From NCBI GenBank assembly GCA_900764695.1, contig CAAFOY010000082.1, positions 1 through 13,035 on the forward strand: 13,035 nucleotides of DNA. Direction: 5' to 3'. The notes below the pieces were generated by a model that was not told the origin of the DNA, did no database searches, and saw nothing but the letters and a program-made list of their open reading frames with translations. Positions 1 through 7,920 of the stretch are shown in pieces (the first letter of the stretch is position 1; each line of letters begins with the position of its first letter). The position numbers were made by a program, and so were the translations under genes. The DNA comes from Lachnospiraceae bacterium. Lineage in GTDB: Bacteria; Bacillota_A; Clostridia; Lachnospirales; Lachnospiraceae.

Positions 1-48
1 TAAAAATAGCGTACTATTTTCAAATAAAATAATTATCGACTTTTTTCG

Positions 49-78
49 ACTATAATTAATTTGTAATGTTAAAATCAA
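49..78 (-). promoter_or_regulatory. Candidate sigma-A promoter firing out of the left edge
   Basis: Read on the minus strand there is a TTGATT box (73-78), an 18-nt spacer and a TATAGT box (49-54, five of six matches to TATAAT). Transcription would start near position 42 and run leftward out of the window, the direction of all genes here. The gene it would serve is not visible. A 7-bp hairpin (3-9 with 14-20, loop of 4) would lie in the 5' leader. The match is moderate in an AT-rich stretch, so a chance match is possible. Confidence 0.35.
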
Positions 79-88
79 AAAGCCACTT

Positions 89-111
89 TTAGAAAAACAA
101 TGTTTTTCTAA
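89..111. repeat. 23-bp palindrome upstream of the left-edge promoter
   Basis: A perfect 10-bp inverted repeat (89-98 with 102-111) around a 3-nt centre; the arm reads TTAGAAAAAC. No T-run follows on either strand that would make it a normal terminator. It lies 10 bp upstream of the candidate -35 box at 73-78, where an operator could sit. The function is unknown, and AT-rich palindromes of this size also occur by chance. Confidence 0.4.
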
Positions 112-143
112 TCATGTAAAAATACCAAATTGGGATGTTTTAC

Positions 144-190
144 AAAAAAAGGCTACCACTTTACGTAATTTGTAAAGTGGTAGCTTTTTT
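144..190. terminator. Bidirectional intrinsic terminator
   Basis: A perfect 12-bp stem (GCTACCACTTTA at 152-163 pairs with 173-184) has a 9-nt loop. It is flanked by a run of seven A on the left (144-150) and six T on the right (185-190), so it works as a Rho-independent terminator on both strands. On the minus strand it lies about 38 nt past the stop codon of the beta-CASP gene and ends that transcript. It is the clearest terminator in the window. Confidence 0.93.
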
Positions 191-221
191 AATTAATAGC
201 TTTTAACTTAATAATAAAATT

Positions 222-1823
222 TTATCTATCCCATTTATCACAAAGTGCCTGTACCTGGTCGGCAAATTTTGCAAGGTCTTTATTTGCACCGCCTTCATTA
301 CGTTTAATAACTGCAAGAAGTCTCTGCCCTGCAGCAAGTAATCTTTCGTATACAGTAGATGGTTTTCTCTGTTTTGAAGAGTTGCTTTGTATTCTGATTG
401 GAACTCCTTCTTTTATTAATTCACCTGTTGCCAGGTCAAACTGTGTTCCACTGTAAGGAGCATATGCATCATATCCATGTTCATCTCTTAAAAGTTTTGC
501 AAAAATATCACATACCTCATCTTCACCATGAACTACAAAGACTTTCTGTGGTCTTTTCTTCATAGCTTCGAGCCATTTTACTAACTCTTTCTGATCTCCA
601 TGACCGCTTATACCTTTTAAGGATTCTATTCTTGCCTTAACAGCTATTTCTTCACCAAAAAGTTTTACTGTTGTTGCTCCTTCAAGTATTGCTCTTCCTA
701 ACGTACCGACTGCCTGATAACCTACAAATAATATTGTAGAGTTCTCTCTCCACAGATTATGCTTCAAGTGGTGTCGTATTCTTCCGGCTTCACACATACC
801 TGATGCAGACAATATAACTTTTGGCATATTATTCTGGTTAATAGCAACAGATTCATTACTTGTAACTGAAACCTTTAATCCATCGAACTTCAACGGGTTA
901 ACTCCCATGTTAATTAATTCCATTGTTTCTTCATCAAAGCAATCAATTACGTTATTATTAAATACATTTGTTGCCTCTATGGCAAGCGGACTATCTACAT
1001 ACACTTCAAAATTAGGATAGTTCTTAACCATATTATCTCTTTTAATAATACGGAGGAAATATAGCATTTCCTGAGTTCTGCCTACGGCAAATGACGGGAT
1101 AACTACATTTCCACCTCTTGCAAATGTTTCGTTTAATATTCTCGCCAGAGCTTTTACATAATCAGGTCTTTCTTCATGGAATCTGTCACCATATGTAGAT
1201 TCTATTAAGACATAGTCAGCTCCATCCATTGTCTTAGGATCTTTAATTATTGGTTTATTAATATTACCAATATCTCCTGAGAAAATTATCGTCTTAGACA
1301 CATCACCTTCAGTAACTTTTACCTCGATGCTTGATGAACCAAGCAAATGTCCTGCATCTACAAACTTAATCTGGAATTCATCACATACACTCACAGTTTC
1401 ATCATAGTTTACCGGAACCATTAATTCACAGGCAGCTACTGCATCTGCCATCGTATAGATTGGCTCATATTCTTCCTTACCGGCTCTCTTTGCCTTTCTG
1501 CTTTTCCATTCAGCTTCAAATTCCTGGATATGTGCACTATCACGAAGCATTATGTTACATAATTCGCAAGTTGCTTTCGTTGCAAATACCTGTCCCTTAA
1601 AGCCTCTCTTTACCATAAGCGGAATTAATCCTGAATGGTCAATGTGGGCATGAGTTAAAAATATGTAATCTATATCTCCTGCTGCCACCGGCAACTCCTG
1701 ATTTACATAAATATCCTTTCCCTGTTCCATACCACAATCTACAATAGCTTTTTTATCCCCAACCTGTAAATAGTGGCAACTTCCTGTAACCTCATGGTCT
1801 GCTCCAAGAAATGTTAGAATCAT
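222..1823 (-). CDS. Beta-CASP metallo-beta-lactamase-fold protein (RNA-specificity / RMMBL type)
   Basis: A complete 533-aa soluble protein, probably a zinc-dependent ribonuclease acting on RNA in the cytoplasm. The metallo-beta-lactamase signature HAHIDH lies at residues 58-63, with further metal ligands at H159 (GHLLGS) and D184 (SGDIG). Beta-CASP landmarks follow: motif A at IESTYGDR (E208), PSFAVGRTQE (243-252), SASGMCEAGR (339-348), motif B H408 in SGHGD and motif C H432 in VVHGE. The RMMBL segment is about 400-435. It belongs to the YSH1/CPSF73-like bacterial branch, not RNase J: it lacks the long RNase J C-terminal domain and has only a roughly 80-residue extension rich in basic and helical sequence. 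The ATG is supported by an AAAGGGG ribosome site 7 nt upstream (GGGGA at 1831-1835). It has its own promoter (1874-1902) and terminator (144-190), so it is probably monocistronic. The family is very sure; the natural substrate is unknown. Confidence 0.93.
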   Translation of the reverse strand: MILTFLGADHEVTGSCHYLQVGDKKAIVDCGMEQGKDIYVNQELPVAAGDIDYIFLTHAHIDHSGLIPLMVKRGFKGQVFATKATCELCNIMLRDSAHIQEFEAEWKSRKAKRAGKEEYEPIYTMADAVAACELMVPVNYDETVSVCDEFQIKFVDAGHLLGSSSIEVKVTEGDVSKTIIFSGDIGNINKPIIKDPKTMDGADYVLIESTYGDRFHEERPDYVKALARILNETFARGGNVVIPSFAVGRTQEMLYFLRIIKRDNMVKNYPNFEVYVDSPLAIEATNVFNNNVIDCFDEETMELINMGVNPLKFDGLKVSVTSNESVAINQNNMPKVILSASGMCEAGRIRHHLKHNLWRENSTILFVGYQAVGTLGRAILEGATTVKLFGEEIAVKARIESLKGISGHGDQKELVKWLEAMKKRPQKVFVVHGEDEVCDIFAKLLRDEHGYDAYAPYSGTQFDLATGELIKEGVPIRIQSNSSKQRKPSTVYERLLAAGQRLLAVIKRNEGGANKDLAKFADQVQALCDKWDR

Positions 1824-1873
1824 AAAATCATCCCCTTTATATTAAATTTTAATCCGAACTAATTAATATTTTT

Positions 1874-1902
1874 ATTATATCATTTTATGATTACAGGGTC
1901 AA
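1874..1902 (-). promoter_or_regulatory. Near-consensus sigma-A promoter of the beta-CASP gene
   Basis: On the minus strand: TTGACC (-35, 1897-1902), exactly 17 nt, then a perfect TATAAT (-10, 1874-1879). The predicted start is near 1867, giving a leader of about 43 nt before the ATG at 1823. The -35 box touches the T-run after the preceding giant surface gene, so promoter and possible upstream terminator overlap. It is the best promoter in the window and suggests strong, largely constitutive expression. Confidence 0.85.
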
Positions 1903-1921
1903 AAATATAAAACGATTTTAT
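1901..1921 (-). terminator. Weak possible terminator after the 1809-aa surface protein gene
   Basis: A 6-bp A/T-only inverted repeat (1907-1912 with 1916-1921, loop CGA) followed on the minus strand by ATTTTT (1901-1906), 12 nt past the stop codon. The stem has no G/C pairs, so termination would be inefficient. No other candidate exists in the 110-nt gap before the next gene, so read-through is likely. Confidence 0.25.
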
Positions 1922-1933
1922 TGCTTTATTTTT

Positions 1934-4900
1934 TTATTTTTTGTTTTTAATCTTCTTTGCTTTGCTCCAATTGCCATATACTTTTTTACCATTAACAACT
2001 TCATATGCTCTTGCTTTAACATAATAAGTTTTATTTGGTTTAAGTTTTCTTACAACTACATTAACCTTCTTAGAAGTTATCTTAATAACTTTCTTTCCGG
2101 CAAATTTGTTATTTCTAGCAACTAAAACTTCATAGCCTTTTGCTTTCTTAACTTTTCTTAACTTAATTGCTACTTTCTTAGCTGATTTTTTCTTTACTGT
2201 CTTTTTAATTTTTACTGTCTTAACTGCCTTTGTTGTAGCTTTAGTTGTTGTAGTTACATTTTCTGTTGTTGTCTGATTTGCAGTAGTAGAAACATTTGTT
2301 GTGTCTTTTGCAGTTGTGCTTTCTGTTGTTAAATCTTTTGTTATGCTTTCTTTAACTGCTTCTGTTGTTATTTCAGTTGTTGTTTCCTCTTCAATTTCAA
2401 CCTCAACTGTATAGCCTTCTGTTTCAAATCCATTAAGTTCTGAAGTAATCTTAATTGTATGCTTTCCTGTTTTGTCAAATGTATATGTTACAGTTGTTGC
2501 TGCAGGATATTTGTTGTATAACTCTCCATCAACATATACATTGTAAATCTGTCCTAATCTTATCTGTTCTAAGCTCTGCTGCCACATAACTGATACTTCA
2601 TTTTTATTCTGTTTTGCAATTGCAACACCTTTTACTTCTAATGGCTTTGCCCACTCTACATTAATTGTTGCCTGCTGCATTAATATTGGAGTGTTGTCTT
2701 TATCATCAACATATGCTGTAACAATATATTTTCCTGCCTTATCAATGTTTACTGTTGCATTACCATTTTCGTCAGTAACTGCTCCATCGATTGGTGTAAC
2801 TTCACCTGTTTTAACATCAACAATTCCAATCTTTGCACCTTTAACAGCATGTGTACTTGCATCAATGACTGACTGTTCACATGCACCATACCATGCATAA
2901 TTATATCCGCTTACTGATACATTAAATGTTTTATCTGTTGTTGTGCTGTCTGTATCAAGCTTAATTGTTGATAAATCATCTGAATATCCTGCATCCTGAA
3001 GGAAATAGAAATCAACTACATCTTCGTCTGCTGTTTTAGCCTGGTCTACTGTATATCCTGTATAATATCCATTTACTAATTCATCATTATGTGGATATTT
3101 TCCATTAATTGAATACATAAATGTTGAAGCATCTTTTCCAAATGCCTTTGAAACAAATGTTCCATACTGGCTTGTACTAAAATCAATGTAATCTTTTGCT
3201 GTTGAAGTTGTGAATTTATCTCTGTATACATATTCATGTGCAGCAACGAGAACATCGAGAGCTGAAATTCCATCTTTTACTGAATCTGTATATCCATATG
3301 ATTCAGCTAAGTATCCATTAACTTTTACTGTCTTTGAAGCTACGATAAATTTGTTATTAGCCTGAGCATTTACCGTAACATTTACATTTTCATTTTCTAA
3401 TATGCACTTATCAAAGTTTTCATTAGAAATATCTGAAATTGCATTTATTTTTTCTTCTGTAGTCTTACTGTTATCCATAAGTAACTGTGCATACTTAGAA
3501 GTAATTTCTACAATTTCATTTTTAGCATCTTCGCTACAATCATTTAACTCTTTTCCTGTTGCATATTTGTAAAGTACTTCATTGCAATCATCTGATGCAT
3601 AGCTATCTGTTACTGTTGCATATGTAGCATTTACTTTACCGCATACAACTTTATCTTTTGAAACACCGTAACAGTTTATTACTTTTCCTCTTGTTATTGA
3701 ACCTATTATTGAGCCTAATGTATCACCTGTTGCAGCACTTGAAACTTTTCCAAGAGAGATACAGTTATTTACTGATGAATCTGCAGAACCATTTGCATAG
3801 CCAACAATTCCACCAATCATTAAACCTGTTTTGCTTTCAATATTTGCTGTATTAATACAGTTTGTAATCGTTGCACTTGTTGTAATTTCACTTGCGATTC
3901 CGCCTGCATAACCTGCTGTTGAAACAACATTTCCTTCGTTTACACAGTTTTCAACAGTGCCATTTGTAGTACCTACAATACCACCTGTGTATCTGTTTCC
4001 TGAAATAGTTCCTTTGTTCTTTGAGTTTTTAATTACTGTTCCTTTTGTATATCCACAAATACCACCAATGTAACTCCAGTTTCCTTTTACGTAGTCTTTA
4101 ATTTCAACATTTACATCTGCTGTTACATTATTAATTTCTGTATTTGAAGCGTATCCTACAATACCACCTGTATTTGCTTTTGTTACACTCATTGTAGATG
4201 GAGCTGTAATTACAACATCACCTTCTACTGTAAGATTGTTTAATTTTGCACCGTTTGTATATGCAAATAATCCACCATAAACTGTTGATGCATTAATTGC
4301 TGTTTTATCAACTCTTAAGTTGTATATCTTATGATTATCACCATCAAAGGTTCCACCGTAATATACATATGCAGAACTTGAAGTATAATAACTAATCTGT
4401 GGGAAATTGTATCCGGCAAGATCAATATCCTTTGTTAATTTTGCATTTAATGTTGATGTTGTCTTTGCCGTTGATGAATTTACTTCGTTAGCAAACCATG
4501 CAAGTTCTGCACCTGTACTAATTAAGTATGTTCCATCTTCATCCTTTTGTGGTTCAGTAAATGTTTTTCCGTCCCATGCATTTTCATCAGCTTTCTTTAA
4601 TACAATAGTTAATGTTGTTTTTCCGTCAGTTACTTCTGTCTTAGAACCTAATGTAAATGTACCATATTTTGCCACATATCCCGGTGCACTAATGCTGTAA
4701 CTATATTTTGCATATCCAAGAGCACTGAAATCTTCAACTGTTTCGTTTGTATTTTTATTTACTACAGATAAGTCATAGTCTTTAATTTCATTTCCCTGTT
4801 CATCTGTTACATTAACATTAACTCCATAAGTTACCTTTCTATTTACAGGAATAGAAAAATCTGAAATTGTTGAATGCTGTCCTGTAACAATTACTGCGTT

Positions 4901-7363
4901 AAAGCATGTTCCAACACCTGCATCTGTTAATGTATACATATACTTCCATGCATCTGCATAGCTGTACATTGACTGTAAGTTAACATATCCATTTGAAATT
5001 GTATAATCTGTCTGTTCCTGTCCATCTTCAAATGTCAAATCAGAAGGTATTGTAACTTCTAATGAACCACTATCAGCAACCTGATACTGTGAAATCTGAC
5101 CTGTTAGCTTAGTACCATCCGGTGTATTTCCTACTATCTGTAATACTACCGGATTGAAAATACCTGAAACCTTTGGAATCGATCTGTAAAGCCCGTCAAA
5201 TATTATTTTAACCTTATCTCCCGGCATAATTTTTTCTCCGGGATTTGACATGTTTTCATAATTCATCTGAACTTTAGCAGCTCTTACAACCTGATATCCT
5301 ACAGAACCATTCTTTGATGTAACTTTTATAATGTTGTTTCCTTCTTTAAGGTTTACATCATATGTTCCATTTTCATTTGCTTCAACTATTGTTCCGTCTT
5401 CAAAGCTACTATGTAAGTCATCTGTTGTTTTTATCGGAATAACTTCAACTTTATCTATTCCACTTGAAGCATATGGTGCAATGTTCATACTTCCTTCTTT
5501 TCCATTAAAGAAGAATGTATCATAATTCCAACACCAGTCTTTTCCATTCACATTTTTTACTCCAATATCAGAAATATCTGATTTTTCATTTCCGACATGG
5601 ATTATTGCTATACCTGTTCTCTTTGGAGATATTGCAGGATAAAATCCTCCGCTTGATGTACCATCTACATCTATAGCGTTATAGGTAACTGCAATTACGG
5701 CTGTTCCTGCTTTAACCCCTTTAATATCTAACCAGTTTCCTTTTCCGTTAGTTCTATTATCTTCTACTTCTTCTATATCAATATTATCTGCACCTGATAA
5801 AATTTCATAATTAAAATCAGGTTCAATCATTATATTTCCTGCATCGCTATTAATAATTTCCCATACTCTGTAAGCTCTGAGTCTGAATGTTTCATCAACG
5901 TCAATGTTCTTAACATTCTTATCGCTTACATTCATAATTAAGTTTGCTTCATCTCTTGTTAATACTCTGCTGTCTAAGCCACTGAAATCATGACTTGTAA
6001 CATCTTTTCTATCCAAATCAACTGAAAATGTTGCTGATTGTTCGCTTCCAAGGCTCATATATCCTGCCTTAGTTACATATCCATCTTTAGATACACGATA
6101 TGAATAATTTCCATTTGACTTTGGAACATAGAAATACCATGTTACTGTTCCATCTGAATTAGTTTTTTGCTTATAACTTTCAATTTCTTTATCCCTAAAG
6201 TTGTTCATCTGGAAATATACCTGTGCTTTCGCTTCATCAGGTACTGTAATAGCTGATGTAATTCTTGAAACAACTGAAGGTGACCATGAAAATGTTGAAT
6301 AACCTTTTTGTACTGTACCGTTAATTCCATATCCATAAGTAAGATCATATTCTTCTGCTATGTCTTTATTTGGATATGCAAAATAATTGTAAAGGCATGC
6401 ATTTCCCTGAGCTACAAGCATATATGGATAGTATGTAATGCCTGCATTTACATATGGTGTACCAGGTGTAGCTGTACAACTATAATAAGGGCAAACAACT
6501 TCTGTAGTATACTGGTCCGCTGTTAAATAATTATTTCCGTCATACTTTGTTCTTGAACTTACATTTGTACATCTGATATATACTGATTTTGAATCATATC
6601 CTGACTGAGTTACATTAGATGACATTGGAACGTTAACGCACATACCGCCTAATGGATTTGTATACTCTTGTGTACTTTCATCATATCCAAATGCTCTGTA
6701 TGAATATGTTCCACCATTTAATGAAGCTGTGTATACTCTGTACTGTCCACTTGAATCAAGATTTCCACCTTCAAGTTTAATTTCTTCTGATTCATCAAAT
6801 TCATCGTAACCTGTTTCTTCATTCTGTCCTAATGTCTTATACAATTTTATTTCAGGATTCTTATTTGCCCCTTCATTATCTCTTCCAACATAAAATGTCA
6901 TGTCATATGTTGTTTCTTCAGGGTCCTGTACAGTTAAATAAACTGTATAAGTTGCTTCTGAAAGTAAGCCTGTTGTTTTACAATATGCTTTCCAGCTATA
7001 CTTATATTTTCCCGGAGTGCTTTCTGTTACTGCATATTCCGGAAGACTGCTTGCAAAGCCGATAGTGATTTCTTCATATTTTGAAGGTTCTGACCATGTT
7101 TTGCTTTCTTCATCGTAAACACTTCTGCTTTCATAATAAACCATTCCATGTTTTTCGCTGTCAGTGAATTTGTCCCCTAAATATGGCTTATATCCATTAT
7201 AGATATAAGTTGTCTCATTCACTTCTTCCTTTACACCATCGCTTAATGTAATGCATGGTGCTTTTTCTTCTGCTCTTGCAATTGTGACATCATTAAGTGT
7301 CATACCGGCAATCATTGTTATTGCCAATAAAAATGCAAGCATTTTCTTTCCCACTTGTTTCAT
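1934..7363 (-). CDS. Giant secreted surface protein: Ig/PEGA-like domains, GLUG beta-solenoid, DUF4430-like domain, Lys-rich Fn3-like tail
   Basis: A 1809-aa exported protein, apparently structural, adhesive or ligand-binding; no catalytic motif is visible. The ATG at 7363 is chosen because GGAG (7371-7374) sits 7 nt upstream and a signal peptide begins there (MKQVGKKMLAFLLAI, probable cleavage after ARA, residue 31). The longer frame to 7450 needs a TTG start inside repeat DNA. Approximate modules: beta-sandwich repeats (60-480), a bacterial Ig-like domain (490-590), a PEGA-like domain (845-925), and a beta-solenoid (930-1230) with several GLUG-type motifs such as GGIVGYASN and GGICGYTKG. 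Then come a DUF4430-like domain (about 1324-1458, containing MYSINGKYP), Ig/Fn3-like domains (1465-1650), a Thr-rich linker (about 1656-1712) and a Fn3-like tail (1713-1809) that is about one third Lys. There is no LPXTG, SLH or C-terminal membrane segment. The first half has no firm domain assignment. Confidence 0.9.
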   Translation of the reverse strand: MKQVGKKMLAFLLAITMIAGMTLNDVTIARAEEKAPCITLSDGVKEEVNETTYIYNGYKPYLGDKFTDSEKHGMVYYESRSVYDEESKTWSEPSKYEEITIGFASSLPEYAVTESTPGKYKYSWKAYCKTTGLLSEATYTVYLTVQDPEETTYDMTFYVGRDNEGANKNPEIKLYKTLGQNEETGYDEFDESEEIKLEGGNLDSSGQYRVYTASLNGGTYSYRAFGYDESTQEYTNPLGGMCVNVPMSSNVTQSGYDSKSVYIRCTNVSSRTKYDGNNYLTADQYTTEVVCPYYSCTATPGTPYVNAGITYYPYMLVAQGNACLYNYFAYPNKDIAEEYDLTYGYGINGTVQKGYSTFSWSPSVVSRITSAITVPDEAKAQVYFQMNNFRDKEIESYKQKTNSDGTVTWYFYVPKSNGNYSYRVSKDGYVTKAGYMSLGSEQSATFSVDLDRKDVTSHDFSGLDSRVLTRDEANLIMNVSDKNVKNIDVDETFRLRAYRVWEIINSDAGNIMIEPDFNYEILSGADNIDIEEVEDNRTNGKGNWLDIKGVKAGTAVIAVTYNAIDVDGTSSGGFYPAISPKRTGIAIIHVGNEKSDISDIGVKNVNGKDWCWNYDTFFFNGKEGSMNIAPYASSGIDKVEVIPIKTTDDLHSSFEDGTIVEANENGTYDVNLKEGNNIIKVTSKNGSVGYQVVRAAKVQMNYENMSNPGEKIMPGDKVKIIFDGLYRSIPKVSGIFNPVVLQIVGNTPDGTKLTGQISQYQVADSGSLEVTIPSDLTFEDGQEQTDYTISNGYVNLQSMYSYADAWKYMYTLTDAGVGTCFNAVIVTGQHSTISDFSIPVNRKVTYGVNVNVTDEQGNEIKDYDLSVVNKNTNETVEDFSALGYAKYSYSISAPGYVAKYGTFTLGSKTEVTDGKTTLTIVLKKADENAWDGKTFTEPQKDEDGTYLISTGAELAWFANEVNSSTAKTTSTLNAKLTKDIDLAGYNFPQISYYTSSSAYVYYGGTFDGDNHKIYNLRVDKTAINASTVYGGLFAYTNGAKLNNLTVEGDVVITAPSTMSVTKANTGGIVGYASNTEINNVTADVNVEIKDYVKGNWSYIGGICGYTKGTVIKNSKNKGTISGNRYTGGIVGTTNGTVENCVNEGNVVSTAGYAGGIASEITTSATITNCINTANIESKTGLMIGGIVGYANGSADSSVNNCISLGKVSSAATGDTLGSIIGSITRGKVINCYGVSKDKVVCGKVNATYATVTDSYASDDCNEVLYKYATGKELNDCSEDAKNEIVEITSKYAQLLMDNSKTTEEKINAISDISNENFDKCILENENVNVTVNAQANNKFIVASKTVKVNGYLAESYGYTDSVKDGISALDVLVAAHEYVYRDKFTTSTAKDYIDFSTSQYGTFVSKAFGKDASTFMYSINGKYPHNDELVNGYYTGYTVDQAKTADEDVVDFYFLQDAGYSDDLSTIKLDTDSTTTDKTFNVSVSGYNYAWYGACEQSVIDASTHAVKGAKIGIVDVKTGEVTPIDGAVTDENGNATVNIDKAGKYIVTAYVDDKDNTPILMQQATINVEWAKPLEVKGVAIAKQNKNEVSVMWQQSLEQIRLGQIYNVYVDGELYNKYPAATTVTYTFDKTGKHTIKITSELNGFETEGYTVEVEIEEETTTEITTEAVKESITKDLTTESTTAKDTTNVSTTANQTTTENVTTTTKATTKAVKTVKIKKTVKKKSAKKVAIKLRKVKKAKGYEVLVARNNKFAGKKVIKITSKKVNVVVRKLKPNKTYYVKARAYEVVNGKKVYGNWSKAKKIKNKK

Positions 7364-7422
7364 CTCTTCTCTCCTTTGTTTTTTTAGTCCCATATTTTTG
7401 CTGTGAGACTTGCCATAATTAG

Positions 7423-7473
7423 TGAAAGTAAAACTTACCTGATAGCTCAAACATCATCCATATTTTATTTATC
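7423..7473. repeat. Decayed third copy of the repeat palindrome
   Basis: The 27 bases 7428-7454 match the palindrome centre of copy 2 with three changes, and ATTTTATTTATC at the end resembles its right arm. The changes break the GCC/GGC tip and the outer arms no longer pair, so this copy is probably non-functional as a hairpin. It is offset 142 bp from copy 1 rather than 138. It lies 60-110 nt upstream of the ATG of the 1809-aa gene, in that gene's leader or promoter region. Confidence 0.7.
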
Positions 7474-7557
7474 GCCTGCTCTGTTTTTACTTTTTTGCCG
7501 AAACATAATTATATATATCAAACACGTTGTTTTTCTTATTTTGCTGCACCGTTTATT

Positions 7558-7611
7558 GTAAATAAAAAAATAAAACTCGCCTAATGGCTCAAACATTACT
7601 TTTTTATTTAC
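7558..7611. repeat. 54-bp palindrome closing repeat copy 1
   Basis: Same structure as the palindrome of copy 2: arms 7558-7573 and 7596-7611 pair with one mismatch (A at 7570 where copy 2 has G). The tip is GCC-TAAT-GGC, so the G/A difference at 7583 falls in the loop and leaves the tip stem intact. Confidence 0.82.
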
Positions 7612-7695
7612 CACCCGCTTTTTTTCACTTTTTGATAAAAACATAATTATATATATCAAACACGTTGTTTTTCTTATTTTGCTGCGCCGTTTATT

Positions 7696-7749
7696 GTAAA
7701 TAAAAAAGTAAAACTCGCCTGATGGCTCAAACATTACTTTTTTATTTAC
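7696..7749. repeat. 54-bp palindrome closing repeat copy 2
   Basis: The 16-bp arms GTAAATAAAAAAGTAA (7696-7711) and 7734-7749 are perfect inverted repeats. The 22-nt centre carries a small GCC-TGAT-GGC hairpin, so the transcript would form a long A/U stem, an internal loop and a GC-capped tip. Six T lie inside the distal arm. It could act as a bidirectional terminator, an RNA-stabilising element or a mobile-element end. Confidence 0.85.
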
Positions 7750-7920
7750 ACTATGCTCGCAAAATTGCGAAAAACTTCCTATCGTTTGCTACATATAATT
7801 ATGTTCCATCAAAAAGTCACAAATATTAGCAACGATAAATAAATAACTTTGTATCAGTGATGTTAAATTTTATTTCATTAACTATGGCAAATTTCACAAT
7901 TTAAACCAAAAGTTATACTT

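Larger units (their letters stand above)
7474..7749. repeat. 138-bp direct tandem repeat, two copies
   Basis: Copy 1 (7474-7611) and copy 2 (7612-7749) lie head to tail. The segment 7501-7611 matches 7639-7749 at 108 of 111 positions; the three differences (7548/7686, 7570/7708, 7583/7721) are all A-to-G. The left 27 bp of each copy are more diverged. Each unit ends in a large palindrome, and each carries ATATATAATTATG on the minus strand. The minus strand has a short open frame (7734-7465) that translates the repeat twice because 138 is a multiple of three, but it lacks a ribosome site. It looks like a non-coding intergenic repeat element, possibly MITE- or REP-like. Confidence 0.9.

Noticed and set aside
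7364..7450. N-terminal extension of the 1809-aa protein from a TTG codon at 7450.
   Set aside because: No ribosome site precedes it, it lies in decayed repeat sequence, and it would bury the signal peptide 29 residues in. The ATG at 7363 has GGAG at ideal spacing.
7465..7734. An 89-codon minus-strand open frame whose protein is internally duplicated (MFEPSGEFYFF.. / MFEPLGEFYFF..).
   Set aside because: It is the direct translation of the 138-bp repeat, whose length is divisible by three. It has no ribosome binding site, its ATG lies within the palindrome, and two of the three copy differences in it change the residue. Treated as non-coding repeat DNA.
7558..7749. CRISPR array.
   Set aside because: Only two full units of 138 bp with near-identical spacers; a CRISPR needs short repeats with unique spacers, and no cas gene is present.
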